Positions 17,301 through 24,422 are shown, counted from the first letter of the stretch. The stretch: 64,000 bases of DNA from Candidatus Leptovillus gracilis (GCA_016716065.1 JADJXA010000017.1:1-64000), one strand, 5' to 3'. Notes: a model not told the origin generated them from the sequence alone. Made by a program: numbers and translations.

Positions 17301-18324
17301 TGTAGGCGTGTTCGTCTTTGCCGCCAGCGTTGGGGTTTTCTTGCTGAACCGTGACTATTCTGCCCTGTTTGTAGCTCAACCCTTTGATGAGGATGCGCTC
17401 GTCGTCGTTTGTCAGGATTTGATTGTTGAGAAAGCCAGCGGCGATGACACCGATCAGGTGGCCGATCTTCATCGGGGTGACAGGCCGGAGGTCCGGCCCT
17501 TTGCTGGTGGTTGGGGCGATTAGTTCCCGGAAGGCTGCCGTAGTGATCACGCCTCTGGCGTGGGCTTCTTTGCTGGCGTCTGCCGGGCTGGTGTTCCAGC
17601 TACGAAAGCGCATTTGGTCTTGAGGCAGGGTTAAGGCTGGCAGGGTGTATACTGGCTCAGGAGCAGGAATTAAGGGTTCGATGTCTACGGCCTGGATGGG
17701 CTGCCCTAATTGGCGGATTTTCCGTACAGCATCGGCTTCTGGGCTGATGCGGTCTTTGCGTGCGACGGCAAAGACGATGACTTGCTTGAATCGTTCGTAG
17801 AACGGGTCAGGGAACCGGAAAATCTGGATGTCTTCAAACCAGGAGAGGAGATAGGGCGCCGTTTTTTCGTAGTGCAGCAGATGACGTGGAATTACCCAAA
17901 TCATCAGGCCACCTGGTTGTAGATATGGCCGTGCGTCGCGCAGCCAGGCGTATTCAGCACGGCCGTTTTCGGTCATCAGGTATGGTGGATTGGCGTAAAT
18001 GAAGTTAAAGCTCTCTTTGGGGGCAATCATTGCCGCGAAGCTGTCGGCCAGCAAGTGGCGGCCAGCGAGTTGGCTGGCATCCGGCCGCATGGCAATAAGG
18101 CTCTTGATGTTACGTTCTGCGGCGGCTGCCCGGTTGATTGCTAGTTCTACGCCATAGGGAATCAGGTTTAAATCTCGCGCCAGCGGGATCAGGGCTTCTC
18201 CTTCGCCTACGCAGGGGTCGAGGATGCGGCCGCCATTAGGCGCGGTGATATAAGTGCGGATCATGTTAGTGACAGGTTCGTCCGTGGGGAAATAGCCGGC
18301 CTTGTCAGTGTTGGCGAGACGCAT
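14392..18324 (-). CDS. DNA methyltransferase-SF2 helicase fusion (DarB-like)
   Basis: 1310 residues from the ATG at 18324 (AAGGAG upstream). The N-terminal methyltransferase has LDPCVGEGEAL near residue 35 and ANPPYL near 108, the N6-adenine signature. The helicase follows: GEMGTGKTV near 450, a four-Cys zinc ribbon near 590-625 (CPACG, CRKC), IADECHQ near 687, and a C-terminal helicase lobe ending in SWRIGQDRP near 1020. Fusions of this kind are known from phage P1 DarB and from mobile elements, where they act in anti-restriction or DNA modification. The last ~100 residues are low-complexity and contain two TAGTGGC elements, so the natural end may be earlier. Confidence 0.85.
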   Translation of the reverse strand: MRLANTDKAGYFPTDEPVTNMIRTYITAPNGGRILDPCVGEGEALIPLARDLNLIPYGVELAINRAAAAERNIKSLIAMRPDASQLAGRHLLADSFAAMIAPKESFNFIYANPPYLMTENGRAEYAWLRDARPYLQPGGLMIWVIPRHLLHYEKTAPYLLSWFEDIQIFRFPDPFYERFKQVIVFAVARKDRISPEADAVRKIRQLGQPIQAVDIEPLIPAPEPVYTLPALTLPQDQMRFRSWNTSPADASKEAHARGVITTAAFRELIAPTTSKGPDLRPVTPMKIGHLIGVIAAGFLNNQILTNDDERILIKGLSYKQGRIVTVQQENPNAGGKDEHAYTERTTNTDQVITSITTITPKGDVTAYEGAALSSFMAKWLPVLTQVVTDRYPPLYNFDYNGYEAAINKLNLTRKIPIVNRPGLLPAQKHGIAAAATRLENNKDCWIDGEMGTGKTVMGAGVPAIMAAKGYPMNHIIILCPPHLVDKWQREIKFVWPRASAMALTSRQDIDKFFSLPGPIFGVIKETTARAGSGWAHAYQARLGAIMHKPRAQDGTFEILHSSVLTNGHAKEILPEKLHNRLPDLRKRRHVRCPACGHIQTDDEGVSLSPGHFTSKQFYCRKCHGALYQDSRRYTPNQKPTTFKLHANRVKMLAAKDYLPTPTNEGYSRYPLASYIKRQYKGKLDLLIADECHQYKSTDSDRGYAYHRLAVSAKRVLNLTGTTYGGKASTLFSLLYRSSSDMRHAYDYAGENGLKKWINQYGIMQEITEVKFDANGFETGNSRSKTRVTELPGASPAMLPWLLNRAVFISLKDMGMALPDYQEIPVGVYMTSDQQNLYDRFADTLRKEMAERLQHNDKSLLGAYLQALLSWPDSPWRAKRVVDKKRLAAGYDLDAATIAQVPALRDDRLYPKEEEIVELIKAEKANGRRVLLLCQQTSTLDITPQWVKMLKDNGLKAVVLTVEPNKRETWVKQQVKANVDVIITHPKRVETGLDLLDFPTIVWMGTEYSVYTILQASRRSWRIGQDRPVKVYFYYYEDTLQSNAIRLIAAKVGAALRVRGDTLPEDSISEMDDLANADMMTELTRIALQGGTGNQVESLEDLFAKANADVAKENMILGGFDAQAIYTDLGPEPEPAIVQAASPIEETTFKTATVTVGPTISKQHHSTPANGKRFVFGVGMVDAAEADRLMGKTPKQEPEPDLQVTWKKAVIVPTRNGVQAVPIADPDPAVVANPAPPAGACHYRHAAAYNPTPARYVAQQHQTQTQTNSRTAIPLCARANVSLWLVAMGQLRCPIRHYSHTAVPHIIYTRR
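14434..14474. repeat. TAGTGGC-type inverted repeat element 5, inside a gene
   Basis: TAGTGAC and GCCACTA enclose GATGGGGCAGC/GCTGCCCCATC with a GAA loop, a near-perfect 40-base hairpin. It lies in the coding tail of the methyltransferase-helicase gene and encodes roughly VAMGQLRCPIRHY. Confidence 0.75.
14600..14639. repeat. TAGTGGC/GCCACTA inverted repeat element 6, inside a gene
   Basis: Perfect TAGTGGCA/TGCCACTA arms around a CGCCCGCCGGCGGAGC core. It lies in frame in the methyltransferase-helicase gene and encodes VVANPAPPAGACHY. Confidence 0.75.
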
Positions 18325-18352
18325 TGTGTTTCTCTCCTTGTGTTGGTTGAGG

Positions 18353-18952
18353 TTAAAAGGTGATGTGGCCGTATCGCAGGCCATCAGTGATGATTTGTTG
18401 CCAGGCGTCCGGATCGATCTTGATCCGGTAAGCAAAGACGTTGCGTTCGGCTGGGAGTGGCGGGCTGATTAAGCCTTTGTTATCGCCAGCATTCCAAAGG
18501 TGTCGCGCCCATTGTGGTAAGACGGGTGTGTTGATTACGCGGTCCAGCAAGTTTAGAAAAGGGGCTTGGAATTGGTAGTAGAGTTGGTCCAATGTGTGGG
18601 AACCGGTTTGTGGCTGGAAAAGGTAGAAACACGTTTTGCTAGGGCTGATCTGGTTCGGGATGGCCTGTTTGTGGATTAACCACATTTCTAGCCAGTTGGA
18701 ATCAGGCAATACAGCTTTCATCATGACGTGCATTTTGGAGCCTTCCAGGGTGACTGAGAACCTGTCAATCATTGTGCTTTGTTTGCCACTGGATACCAGG
18801 TGCGCCCAGGCTGCTTTAACTGCCTGTTCTGGTCCGAGCATTTGCAGGGCGACAATGGTGTCCTCTTCTTCATCGAGGGCGTAATAGGTACTGTAGGTTA
18901 CGTGGTCTGAGTGGATGTAAACACGTTGGGTTGGTACGGTTTGAGTTGACAT
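18353..18952 (-). CDS. Phage protein of unknown function, upstream of the methyltransferase-helicase
   Basis: 199 residues; GGAGG precedes the ATG at 18952. Mixed strand/helix composition with many aromatic residues and no membrane segment or known motif. It is the first gene after a terminator and 28 bases ahead of the methyltransferase-helicase gene, so the two probably share a transcript. A helper role for that enzyme is possible but only inferred from position. Confidence 0.55.
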   Translation of the reverse strand: MSTQTVPTQRVYIHSDHVTYSTYYALDEEEDTIVALQMLGPEQAVKAAWAHLVSSGKQSTMIDRFSVTLEGSKMHVMMKAVLPDSNWLEMWLIHKQAIPNQISPSKTCFYLFQPQTGSHTLDQLYYQFQAPFLNLLDRVINTPVLPQWARHLWNAGDNKGLISPPLPAERNVFAYRIKIDPDAWQQIITDGLRYGHITF

Positions 18953-19001
18953 GCTTTTCCTCCGAAGCTAAAAGATTCGGAGGGTTTCGGCTGTTAAGCC
19001 G

Positions 19002-19036
19002 AAAAAAAGAGCCTGGCTCAATGCCAGGCTCTTTTT
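19002..19036 (-). terminator. Rho-independent terminator of the small-gene operon
   Basis: AGAGCCTGGC/GCCAGGCTCT hairpin with A-run and T-run on opposite sides. It overlaps the stop of the gene ending at 19035. A second hairpin with a GTTA loop (TTCGGCT/AGCCGAA, 18986-19002) is adjacent. Confidence 0.85.
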
Positions 19037-19235
19037 AGATTTTGGTGATTATGTGCGCGATGTTGTCTCGGTGAATAGCGATTGGCTCGCCTTTGTTGCG
19101 AGGGTTGTCGGCCAGTTTTTTCCCGAATTGATTGAACAAGGATAGTAGTGTTCTGCTGCTGTCGTAATGCTCTTGGGCAATACGATAGCGGCGGTTGTGA
19201 ATATCTTTGACGTAGATAAGTGTGTACTTGGGCAT
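19035..19235 (-). CDS. Small phage protein, unrecognised
   Basis: 66 residues, last gene of a ladder of ten tiny genes running 21662-19035. Its ATG at 19235 overlaps the previous stop (TAATG). A strand-rich N-terminus (YTLIYVKDIHNRRYRI) is followed by a basic helical part. No known family. Confidence 0.5.
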   Translation of the reverse strand: MPKYTLIYVKDIHNRRYRIAQEHYDSSRTLLSLFNQFGKKLADNPRNKGEPIAIHRDNIAHIITKI

Positions 19236-19456
19236 TAGCAAGCCTCTAATTGGATCAGGGTGGTGTTGTTTCGCTTGGCATATGCGGTCAGAATTTCAAC
19301 AGCTTCCGTCCAGTTGTCAGCCCCTTCGCACCAAGTTGCATCAAAATCTTCGTCGTCGAAGACACATATTGCGTTGCTATCTTCTTCCCATTCGCCATAG
19401 CAGAGAACGGTTTGCCCATTGCGGGTAATTGATAAGGGTTGGTTATTTTTGGACAT
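19235..19456 (-). CDS. Small acidic phage protein
   Basis: 73 residues from the ATG at 19456. The middle is acidic and aromatic (EWEEDSNAICVFDDEDFDATW), and a helix follows. It overlaps the upstream gene by 14 bases. Small acidic phage proteins are sometimes inhibitors of host enzymes or DNA mimics; nothing here proves that. Confidence 0.5.
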   Translation of the reverse strand: MSKNNQPLSITRNGQTVLCYGEWEEDSNAICVFDDEDFDATWCEGADNWTEAVEILTAYAKRNNTTLIQLEAC

Positions 19457-19730
19457 TAATGGGGTTCCCGTCTTTATCCAGATATTTGTAGCTGGCCCAA
19501 TCAACGAAGATTGTTCTCGATACTTCGAGTGTGGCGATTCTACAAATTTCTGGATACGTCTCGTGCAATTCGCCCCAGGTTATTCGGGTGTTTACGATTG
19601 GTGAGACGGATGGCATATTGTGCGCTTCGATGACCTGGTAAAGCGGTTCATTCCGACGCACTACGATTCTACGCTGGCTGGTTTCGGGTTTTACGGTTAC
19701 TTCTGCGAGAACGAGTTTAGCTTTTGACAT
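19443..19730 (-). CDS. Small phage protein with ITWGELHETYP module
   Basis: 95 residues. The part around residues 48-80 (TRITWGELHETYP, then SRTIFVDW) resembles TRLSWQQYKEDYP and STYIDW in the gene at 21226-21453. The two therefore look like distant copies of one module. It overlaps both neighbours. Function unknown. Confidence 0.5.
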   Translation of the reverse strand: MSKAKLVLAEVTVKPETSQRRIVVRRNEPLYQVIEAHNMPSVSPIVNTRITWGELHETYPEICRIATLEVSRTIFVDWASYKYLDKDGNPINVQK

Positions 19731-19962
19731 TGTGATTTCCCTCGGTATGCCGGCGACGGTTTTCGTCGCTGCCTGCTACATAGTGTCCTTGCTGTGATCC
19801 TTCGACGTTGTAACGGACTTCGACAATGGAAGTCAGGTAATTAACGATGGTTCTGGCGCGGTGTTCGGCCATTTCTGGGCTTTCGTTGATAGTTTCTTTT
19901 GGGATGTCGCGCCAGTCTCGATGGTCTCCAACCTTTCTGATTCGGAATTCGTACTTAGGCAT
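19717..19962 (-). CDS. Small basic phage protein
   Basis: 81 residues from the ATG at 19962, overlapping the DUF3560-like gene by eight bases. The N-terminus (YEFRIRKVGDHRDWR) is strand-like, then a helix and a polar tail rich in His, Asn and Arg. No family recognised. Confidence 0.5.
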   Translation of the reverse strand: MPKYEFRIRKVGDHRDWRDIPKETINESPEMAEHRARTIVNYLTSIVEVRYNVEGSQQGHYVAGSDENRRRHTEGNHNVKS

Positions 19963-20515
19963 GGACTTTCTCGCCTTGTTCTGCTTTGTACGCATTTAGA
20001 ACGGTTTGGACGTGATGTTTGGCATCATTGTTTGTCCACATGCGGCTGAAAGCGCCCAGAGTGCGGGCAAAGACAAAGCCGTTGCGCCGAAGAGTGTTGT
20101 ACATGGCATTGCTGACGCGGGTTTCAGGGAAGTAGAGCCGCACGCGGCTGTCTTCCGCAGCCCATTCGATGCGGACGCCATCTTCGTTGGTTTTATCGGA
20201 GGATTGGCGTTTGGTGGCGGCTTCGGCCTGGACGAGCCGCCCTTTAAGGCGGGTGATTTCGGCGTTGTTGTTGGTCAATTGCCAGGGGCTGAAACCTACG
20301 TGCCCGCCATAGCGAGGAGTGAGCAGTACGGTGGTGTTTTCTTCGGTGATGCCCAGCTTGGTAAGTTCCTGGATTTTGACATCCGGGTGCATTTTGCTGT
20401 TGCGGGCAATTTTGTTGGCCGCTTTCATAGTAGCTTGCAGTTTTTCGAGTATTTCGAGTTTGGCTTGCAGACGTTCGACGGCATCGGGATCGCCGATGTG
20501 GATGGGCTTAGACAT
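19955..20515 (-). CDS. DUF3560-like phage protein
   Basis: 186 residues from the ATG at 20515, with AAGGAGAAC upstream. The N-terminal helical part (RLQAKLEILEKLQATMKAAN), the phrase GFSPWQLTNNNAEI near residue 95, and the C-terminal FPETRVSNAMYNTLRRNGF pattern match the DUF3560 type. That type is common on phages and plasmids and its role is unknown. It is the only gene in this ladder that I can tie to a family. The two halves are joined by a helical linker. Confidence 0.65.
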   Translation of the reverse strand: MSKPIHIGDPDAVERLQAKLEILEKLQATMKAANKIARNSKMHPDVKIQELTKLGITEENTTVLLTPRYGGHVGFSPWQLTNNNAEITRLKGRLVQAEAATKRQSSDKTNEDGVRIEWAAEDSRVRLYFPETRVSNAMYNTLRRNGFVFARTLGAFSRMWTNNDAKHHVQTVLNAYKAEQGEKVHA

Positions 20516-20696
20516 TGCTTGGTTCTCCTTCTGTTTGGGTTGTGAGCCATTGCTCATAAGAGGATTGGTCAATAAAGATGCTGCGGCCTGCTTTGAGCTT
20601 GGGCCAGTTGTTTTTGTCGGCCAGGGCGATTAGTTGGCGAGATGTTTTCCCGCTTTCTTTTTGGATTGTGGGAGATCTTGGGTCAATATACGGCAT
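20508..20696 (-). CDS. Small phage protein, possible DNA-binding
   Basis: 62 residues; overlaps the previous and next genes. The sequence (TSRQLIALADKNNWPKLKAGRSIFIDQSSYEQWL) looks like a short winged-helix or excisionase-type recognition unit: a helix, a basic turn, then a strand and a closing helix. This is pattern reading only. Confidence 0.45.
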   Translation of the reverse strand: MPYIDPRSPTIQKESGKTSRQLIALADKNNWPKLKAGRSIFIDQSSYEQWLTTQTEGEPSNV

Positions 20697-20925
20697 TGTT
20701 CGATATGTCTCTGATAAATTCTGCTTCTTCAGGGGTGGCGGTGCTTGCGATTGCGCTCAGTGAGCCATCCCGAATGGTAGCTATGGGCCGCGAACCTACC
20801 GGGTTGCCAGAATATTGCCAGTTGTACACGCCATTACTACCTTGGTAGACAATGCCGACGCCGGTGTATGCGCCAGTGATAGACATTGCGCCTTCGATGG
20901 TGTGTTTAAGTTGTGTGTCAGCCAT
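20683..20925 (-). CDS. Small phage protein, unrecognised
   Basis: 80 residues; Gly/Tyr/Asn-rich, strand-like centre (GIVYQGSNGVYNWQYSGN) and an acidic C-terminal helix. It overlaps the genes on both sides by 8-14 bases, so translation is probably coupled. Confidence 0.5.
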   Translation of the reverse strand: MADTQLKHTIEGAMSITGAYTGVGIVYQGSNGVYNWQYSGNPVGSRPIATIRDGSLSAIASTATPEEAEFIRDISNNAVY

Positions 20926-21229
20926 AAATAACGTTTACCTCCAGTTGTTTATTCAAAATGCCGGTGGGCATCCGTGGGTGATTGCGCGGCAGGGATGCCG
21001 TGCCGAATTGATAAAAGGCCGCCCAGGGGTCGCTGGCGTTAGCCAGGCGCTTGGCCGGGCTTACCAGGTCAAGCGCTTCTTGATGGCTTTCGAGCGGCCC
21101 GGCCAGAAAGCCGGTTCTGCCGTCGTTTTGGACGGTGACGAAGAAGAGCCGGTCAGGGTCTACGACCGGCTCTTGGGCCAGCGGTGACGCTGGCTTGTTG
21201 TGGGTGTAGGTTGTGATGGTTTTGATCAT
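20918..21229 (-). CDS. Small phage protein, unrecognised
   Basis: 103 residues, sharing four bases (ATGA) with the gene before it. It contains a strand-rich part (DRLFFVTVQNDGRTGFLAGP) followed by a helix. No known family. Its overlaps place it in the same transcript as the rest of the ladder. Confidence 0.5.
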   Translation of the reverse strand: MIKTITTYTHNKPASPLAQEPVVDPDRLFFVTVQNDGRTGFLAGPLESHQEALDLVSPAKRLANASDPWAAFYQFGTASLPRNHPRMPTGILNKQLEVNVIYG

Positions 21230-21453
21230 GGGAATTTGTTTCTTTTGCCAGTTTTCCAGTCAATGTAGGTTGAACTGTCGAGTGTCAGCGTGACGCCGGG
21301 GTAATCCTCTTTGTATTGTTGCCAGGATAGGCGCGTGCCAACTTTGGGATATTTGCGGTTGTTACTTTTGATTGTGCTGGGGCTTTCGATGACTTCGTAG
21401 CGATCTAGCAACTGTCCGCTTTTGGCGATTTGGGCGACTGTGACTTTAGTCAT
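21226..21453 (-). CDS. Small phage protein with TRLSWQQYKEDYP module
   Basis: 75 residues from the ATG at 21453. It shares a short module with the gene at 19443-19730 (aromatic residue before a charged helix, YP turn, then a strand ending in DW). The C-terminus is basic (KTGKRNKFP). Function unknown. Confidence 0.5.
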   Translation of the reverse strand: MTKVTVAQIAKSGQLLDRYEVIESPSTIKSNNRKYPKVGTRLSWQQYKEDYPGVTLTLDSSTYIDWKTGKRNKFP

Positions 21454-21455
21454 TG

Positions 21456-21662
21456 CTATTTTACCTTTCTGACCTTGGCTACGTCGCGGTCTTGCTCTTT
21501 GAGGTAACGGCCGTCTTCTGTTTCGAGTGCCCAAACGACTTGTCGGGCGGGCACTGTATCGTAGACGTATTTCAAATACGTGTGTTTGACGACTACAACG
21601 CCAGTCTGTGGGTGTTGTAGTTTGTCGCCGGGACTAAGTTTTTCAAATTCTTCTTGGGTCAT
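21456..21662 (-). CDS. Small phage protein, SH3-like
   Basis: 68 residues from the ATG at 21662, preceded by AGGAGG at ideal spacing; it is the first gene of the ladder. LSPGDKLQHPQTGVVVVKH resembles short SH3-like or KOW-like barrels with a Gly-Asp turn. The C-terminus is very basic and could bind nucleic acid. No family assigned. Confidence 0.55.
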   Translation of the reverse strand: MTQEEFEKLSPGDKLQHPQTGVVVVKHTYLKYVYDTVPARQVVWALETEDGRYLKEQDRDVAKVRKVK

Positions 21663-21711
21663 GATGCCTCCTGCGGGTTTAAGATGGTAATTGTTAGGGG
21701 GGCGTAGTTGT

Positions 21712-22518
21712 TTATCTGTAAAACCATGACATGAGTGCCTCGCGGCTTTGCGGCAGGCGCTGGCCGTTGGCTTGGAGATATTCTTCGTAGGCGTTGACAT
21801 CTTCCGCGGCGACGGAGTCGCCAGAGCCGTACAACGGTATGCCGTCGCGTTTGATGGGGGTTGGTAGTTTGGGGGCGGCGGTGGTGGTTATGGCGCGGCC
21901 GCGAAAAGATTGGCCGGTGGCGCGTTTTGGCCGGTCGCCATAGCCAAAGAGTTCCCCAACCAGGTCATCGTCGCCAGCAATTGCTTTTGCGATTGCAGAT
22001 GGTTCGCGCCTGGGCGCTGGCATGGTTTGCATGATGATCTGCGCGGTCGTGTGGGCCTGCATGTATTCCAAGATTGTGTAAGCCATCTTGCGGGCGTCCA
22101 GGGCGGTCATGCCGACATTGATTTTCTTTTCCACCTGGCCGGCCGGTGTGATAGCGCCGGTTGGTGTGGCTTTGCCTGGCCCTTCGGTAAGCTGGAAATA
22201 GACCTTACTGTCTTTGGCATTGATACGCAGCACCCGACTGATAGGTTTTTCGCCGTTGCTGCCTTTGTAGTCGGTGAAGTCCACTGCTTTACCCCAGGAA
22301 AGATCGGCAAAGATGACGCGGGCGTCATCGGCGTCGAGCCAATGCGACAATTGGATATTAGCGCCCTCCCCTTGCCGATACATGCCGGCAAAAAGCTGCA
22401 ACTTGGGGATGGGTTCACCAGAGTCTTTGGTGAAGTGCAGCGCGTTTTGCGTGTGCAGCCAGGTGGTTTTGGTCATGTATTCATAAATGCGATGATTGGT
22501 ATTTGCAGATTGTTGCAT
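21712..22518 (-). CDS. Phage protein of unknown function
   Basis: 268 residues with AAGGAA before the ATG at 22518. The N-terminal two thirds read like a folded domain of strands and helices (QLSHWLDADDARVIFADL, RVLRINAKDSKVYFQL). Next comes a Pro/Ala-rich linker and then a short C-terminal part (DVNAYEEYLQANGQRLPQSR) that looks like a separate helical unit. It may bind single-stranded nucleic acid, given its place with ssb and radC, but this is only neighbourhood evidence. Confidence 0.5.
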   Translation of the reverse strand: MQQSANTNHRIYEYMTKTTWLHTQNALHFTKDSGEPIPKLQLFAGMYRQGEGANIQLSHWLDADDARVIFADLSWGKAVDFTDYKGSNGEKPISRVLRINAKDSKVYFQLTEGPGKATPTGAITPAGQVEKKINVGMTALDARKMAYTILEYMQAHTTAQIIMQTMPAPRREPSAIAKAIAGDDDLVGELFGYGDRPKRATGQSFRGRAITTTAAPKLPTPIKRDGIPLYGSGDSVAAEDVNAYEEYLQANGQRLPQSREALMSWFYR

Positions 22519-22557
22519 AATGCGTTCCTTTTCGATAGTGGCGGGTTTATCGGCTTT

Positions 22558-23016
22558 TTAGTCGCCCGGCCACCTGCCGAGGAAATGTAGGGTTTGTACT
22601 GCGCCGATGTGGATACAGACGCGCTGGTCGCGCCAGCGGACGCGGGGGCAGTTGGGGTTATGGAAGTCTTGGCAGCCGCAATAGTAGTTACGGCCAGACC
22701 ATCTGACTTCATATTGGGTATCTGGCTGGCTGTAGGATTTGACGTGTGCTATCACATCATCTTCTTGAATGAATTGGATATGCCCGGCCAGTATGAGCAT
22801 CCCCATGCGCCAAACGCGGCTGCCGAGTGCCGGGTAGCGTTTGAGCATTTCGCTGAGAGCCTGGTGCAGCTCCGGGTCGGCGGCGGCAATTGCCGTAGCA
22901 ATTGCCGCTTGTTTGCCTTGTTCGCCAGCGGGGAACGCCAGGGTTTGCGTATTGGTTCTGGCTTGCCATTCTCTGGCTGAACGGTCGTATTCGATGAGTG
23001 TGTTTCCGACAAGCAT
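22558..23016 (-). CDS. SWIM zinc-finger protein
   Basis: 152 residues from the ATG at 23016 (AAGGAAAAA upstream). The C-terminal third has the SWIM pattern: CGC, a long loop, then CIH (about residues 115-140). This binds zinc and often DNA or protein partners. The N-terminal part carries an Ala-rich helical stretch. It sits just after radC, among DNA-metabolism genes. Confidence 0.65.
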   Translation of the reverse strand: MLVGNTLIEYDRSAREWQARTNTQTLAFPAGEQGKQAAIATAIAAADPELHQALSEMLKRYPALGSRVWRMGMLILAGHIQFIQEDDVIAHVKSYSQPDTQYEVRWSGRNYYCGCQDFHNPNCPRVRWRDQRVCIHIGAVQTLHFLGRWPGD

Positions 23017-23029
23017 GGTGGGTTTTTCC

Positions 23030-23773
23030 TTATTTGGATTTTGGAATGAAGTCGAATCCAAGTCCGCGCTCTTTGAGCGAGTAAAATACGTTGAGGCCAA
23101 TGATGATGTGATCCATCACCTGAATATCTAATAGCTCTCCGGCCTGGCCGATCATCCGCGTTACGTTTACGTCTTCTGGAGACGGGGCCGGGTCGCCAGA
23201 TGGATGGTTGTGGGCCACGATGATCGCAGCGGCACGGCAGCGAATGGCCGGTTCAAAGATTTCGCTCATGCGGATTGGGATGGCGTTGAGTGTGCCTATG
23301 TAAATGGTGGTTTTGTTTATGATGTGATTGCGAGTATCCAAAGAGATGACGACGAAGTGTTCTTGTTCCAGGTGCATCATGTCGCCCATGAGGTAATATG
23401 CTGCTTCTTGTGGGGTTTTGATTATGGACGATGGCGGGTATTGAAATGCCTGGTATCTGCGGGCGATTTCCATGATTGCCAGCAGTCGCCGGGCGGTGAT
23501 TTCCCCAATTCCTGGTAGGGTGGCCAGTTCGTGGCGGTTTTTGCGGGCAATGCCTGGCAAATGGTTGGTCGAGGTTAGGAGGTCTTGAGCCAGGTCGAGG
23601 CCGTCTTTGTTGCCGAGAGCGATGGCGAGGACTTCGGCAGTGCTTAGTGCCCGCAGGCCGACTGCATCCATGCGGGTGTAGGGCTGCTCTTCTGGAGGCA
23701 TATCTTTGATCAGGCGGCGCGTTTTTGTGCGCCGCATGTCGTAAGCCTGCATGTCAATGAGCGAATGTTGCAT
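23030..23773 (-). CDS. radC: RadC-like JAB/MPN+ domain protein
   Basis: 247 residues; AGAAGGAGATACCT precedes the ATG. The N-terminal helix-hairpin-helix region (residues ~70-105, LATLPGIGEITARRLLAIME) is the usual RadC DNA-binding part. The C-terminal MPN+ domain keeps the metal ligands in HNHPSGDPAPSPED near residue 190. Length fits the family, which is common on mobile elements. Its true role (DNA processing or recombination) is uncertain even in model species. Confidence 0.9.
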   Translation of the reverse strand: MQHSLIDMQAYDMRRTKTRRLIKDMPPEEQPYTRMDAVGLRALSTAEVLAIALGNKDGLDLAQDLLTSTNHLPGIARKNRHELATLPGIGEITARRLLAIMEIARRYQAFQYPPSSIIKTPQEAAYYLMGDMMHLEQEHFVVISLDTRNHIINKTTIYIGTLNAIPIRMSEIFEPAIRCRAAAIIVAHNHPSGDPAPSPEDVNVTRMIGQAGELLDIQVMDHIIIGLNVFYSLKERGLGFDFIPKSK

Positions 23774-23842
23774 AGGTATCTCCTTCTAGGTTGGGATGGC
23801 AGTATTCACCAAGTACAGGCTGTTAAGCCTGTAGTTGGTGGG

Positions 23843-23868
23843 TTTTTGTTGCCAATTGGCAACAAAAA
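23843..23868. promoter_or_regulatory. 26-base perfect palindrome, candidate operator
   Basis: The half site TTTTTGTTGCCAA is mirrored exactly. Its 20-base core also occurs inside the 578-residue gene at 13947-13966. It lies in the 327-base gap between radC and the first ssb, beside a GTTA-loop hairpin (23813-23837). It could be a protein-binding site or a cruciform. Confidence 0.5.
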
Positions 23869-23921
23869 TGGTGGCAAGGTGCAGGGGGATGGGGCACGGC
23901 CGTGCCTGGGTGCTGCCACTA
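23869..23921. repeat. TAGTGGC/GCCACTA inverted repeat element 7 (diverged left arm)
   Basis: TGGTGGCA and TGCCACTA arms enclose GGCACGGCCGTGCC, a palindrome containing the host-wide ACGGCCGT word. The rest of this gap holds a strong hairpin with a TCTT loop (about 23967-24009). Confidence 0.6.
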
Positions 23922-24068
23922 TGCCGGGCAAAAACTCAATCTGAGACCTTCGGCATCCAGAGGATGCCCCTTTTGGGGATGGGGGGTCTTCCCCCCAGCC
24001 CCAAAAGGTACAGCCCCGGGTGGGGATAGGTAGCGGCCTGGGGCTTTTTTGCTGGGCGGCACGAAAGC

Positions 24069-24097
24069 AAAAAAAAGCGGCTCTTTCGAGCCGCTCT
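24069..24097 (-). terminator. Rho-independent terminator of the first ssb gene
   Basis: GCGGCTC/GAGCCGC with a TTTC loop; on the minus strand eight T follow. It starts four bases after the ssb stop. Confidence 0.88.
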
Positions 24098-24100
24098 CTT

Positions 24101-24418
24101 TTATTCTGGCTTGCCACCCAGAAACTTGATTTTGTCTGCGTTGATTTCCATGCTGGCGCGAGTGTCTCCGTTTTTGTCCTGCCAGGTCTTGATTGATACC
24201 GTGCCCTTGACCATTACCAACTGGCCTTTGTGGAGATGTTGGTCCATTACGTCCGCCAATTTGTTCCACGCTACCACACCGAACCAGGTTGTTTTGTCTT
24301 GTTCGCCGGCGCGTTCGTTGACTGCTACCGAGAAATTGGCGACCTGCTTGCCGGTGGTCGTTGTTCTGACCTGGGGTTCCTGACCTACGTTACCGATGAT
24401 TGTGATTTCCTGAAACAT
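24101..24418 (-). CDS. Single-stranded DNA-binding protein without SSB tail
   Basis: 105 residues, an OB-fold SSB: EITIIGNVGQEP at the start, FSVAVNE near residue 30, TTWFGVVAWNKLAD near 45, and VMVKGTVSIKTW near 68. It stops shortly after the fold, so the flexible linker and acidic DDxIPF tip of normal SSBs are missing. The second ssb at 26512 has the tip. The ATG at 24418 is eight bases from AGGAG, and that AGGAG lies in the base-paired stem of the leader RNA at 24423-24593. Expression is probably controlled there. Confidence 0.9.
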   Translation of the reverse strand: MFQEITIIGNVGQEPQVRTTTTGKQVANFSVAVNERAGEQDKTTWFGVVAWNKLADVMDQHLHKGQLVMVKGTVSIKTWQDKNGDTRASMEINADKIKFLGGKPE

Positions 24419-24422
24419 TTTT

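Noticed and set aside
21910..22590. Long plus-strand reading frame of 226 codons antisense to a phage gene
   Set aside because: The minus-strand gene has a good ribosome site and fits the operon; the plus frame has none and a composition typical of antisense shadow.
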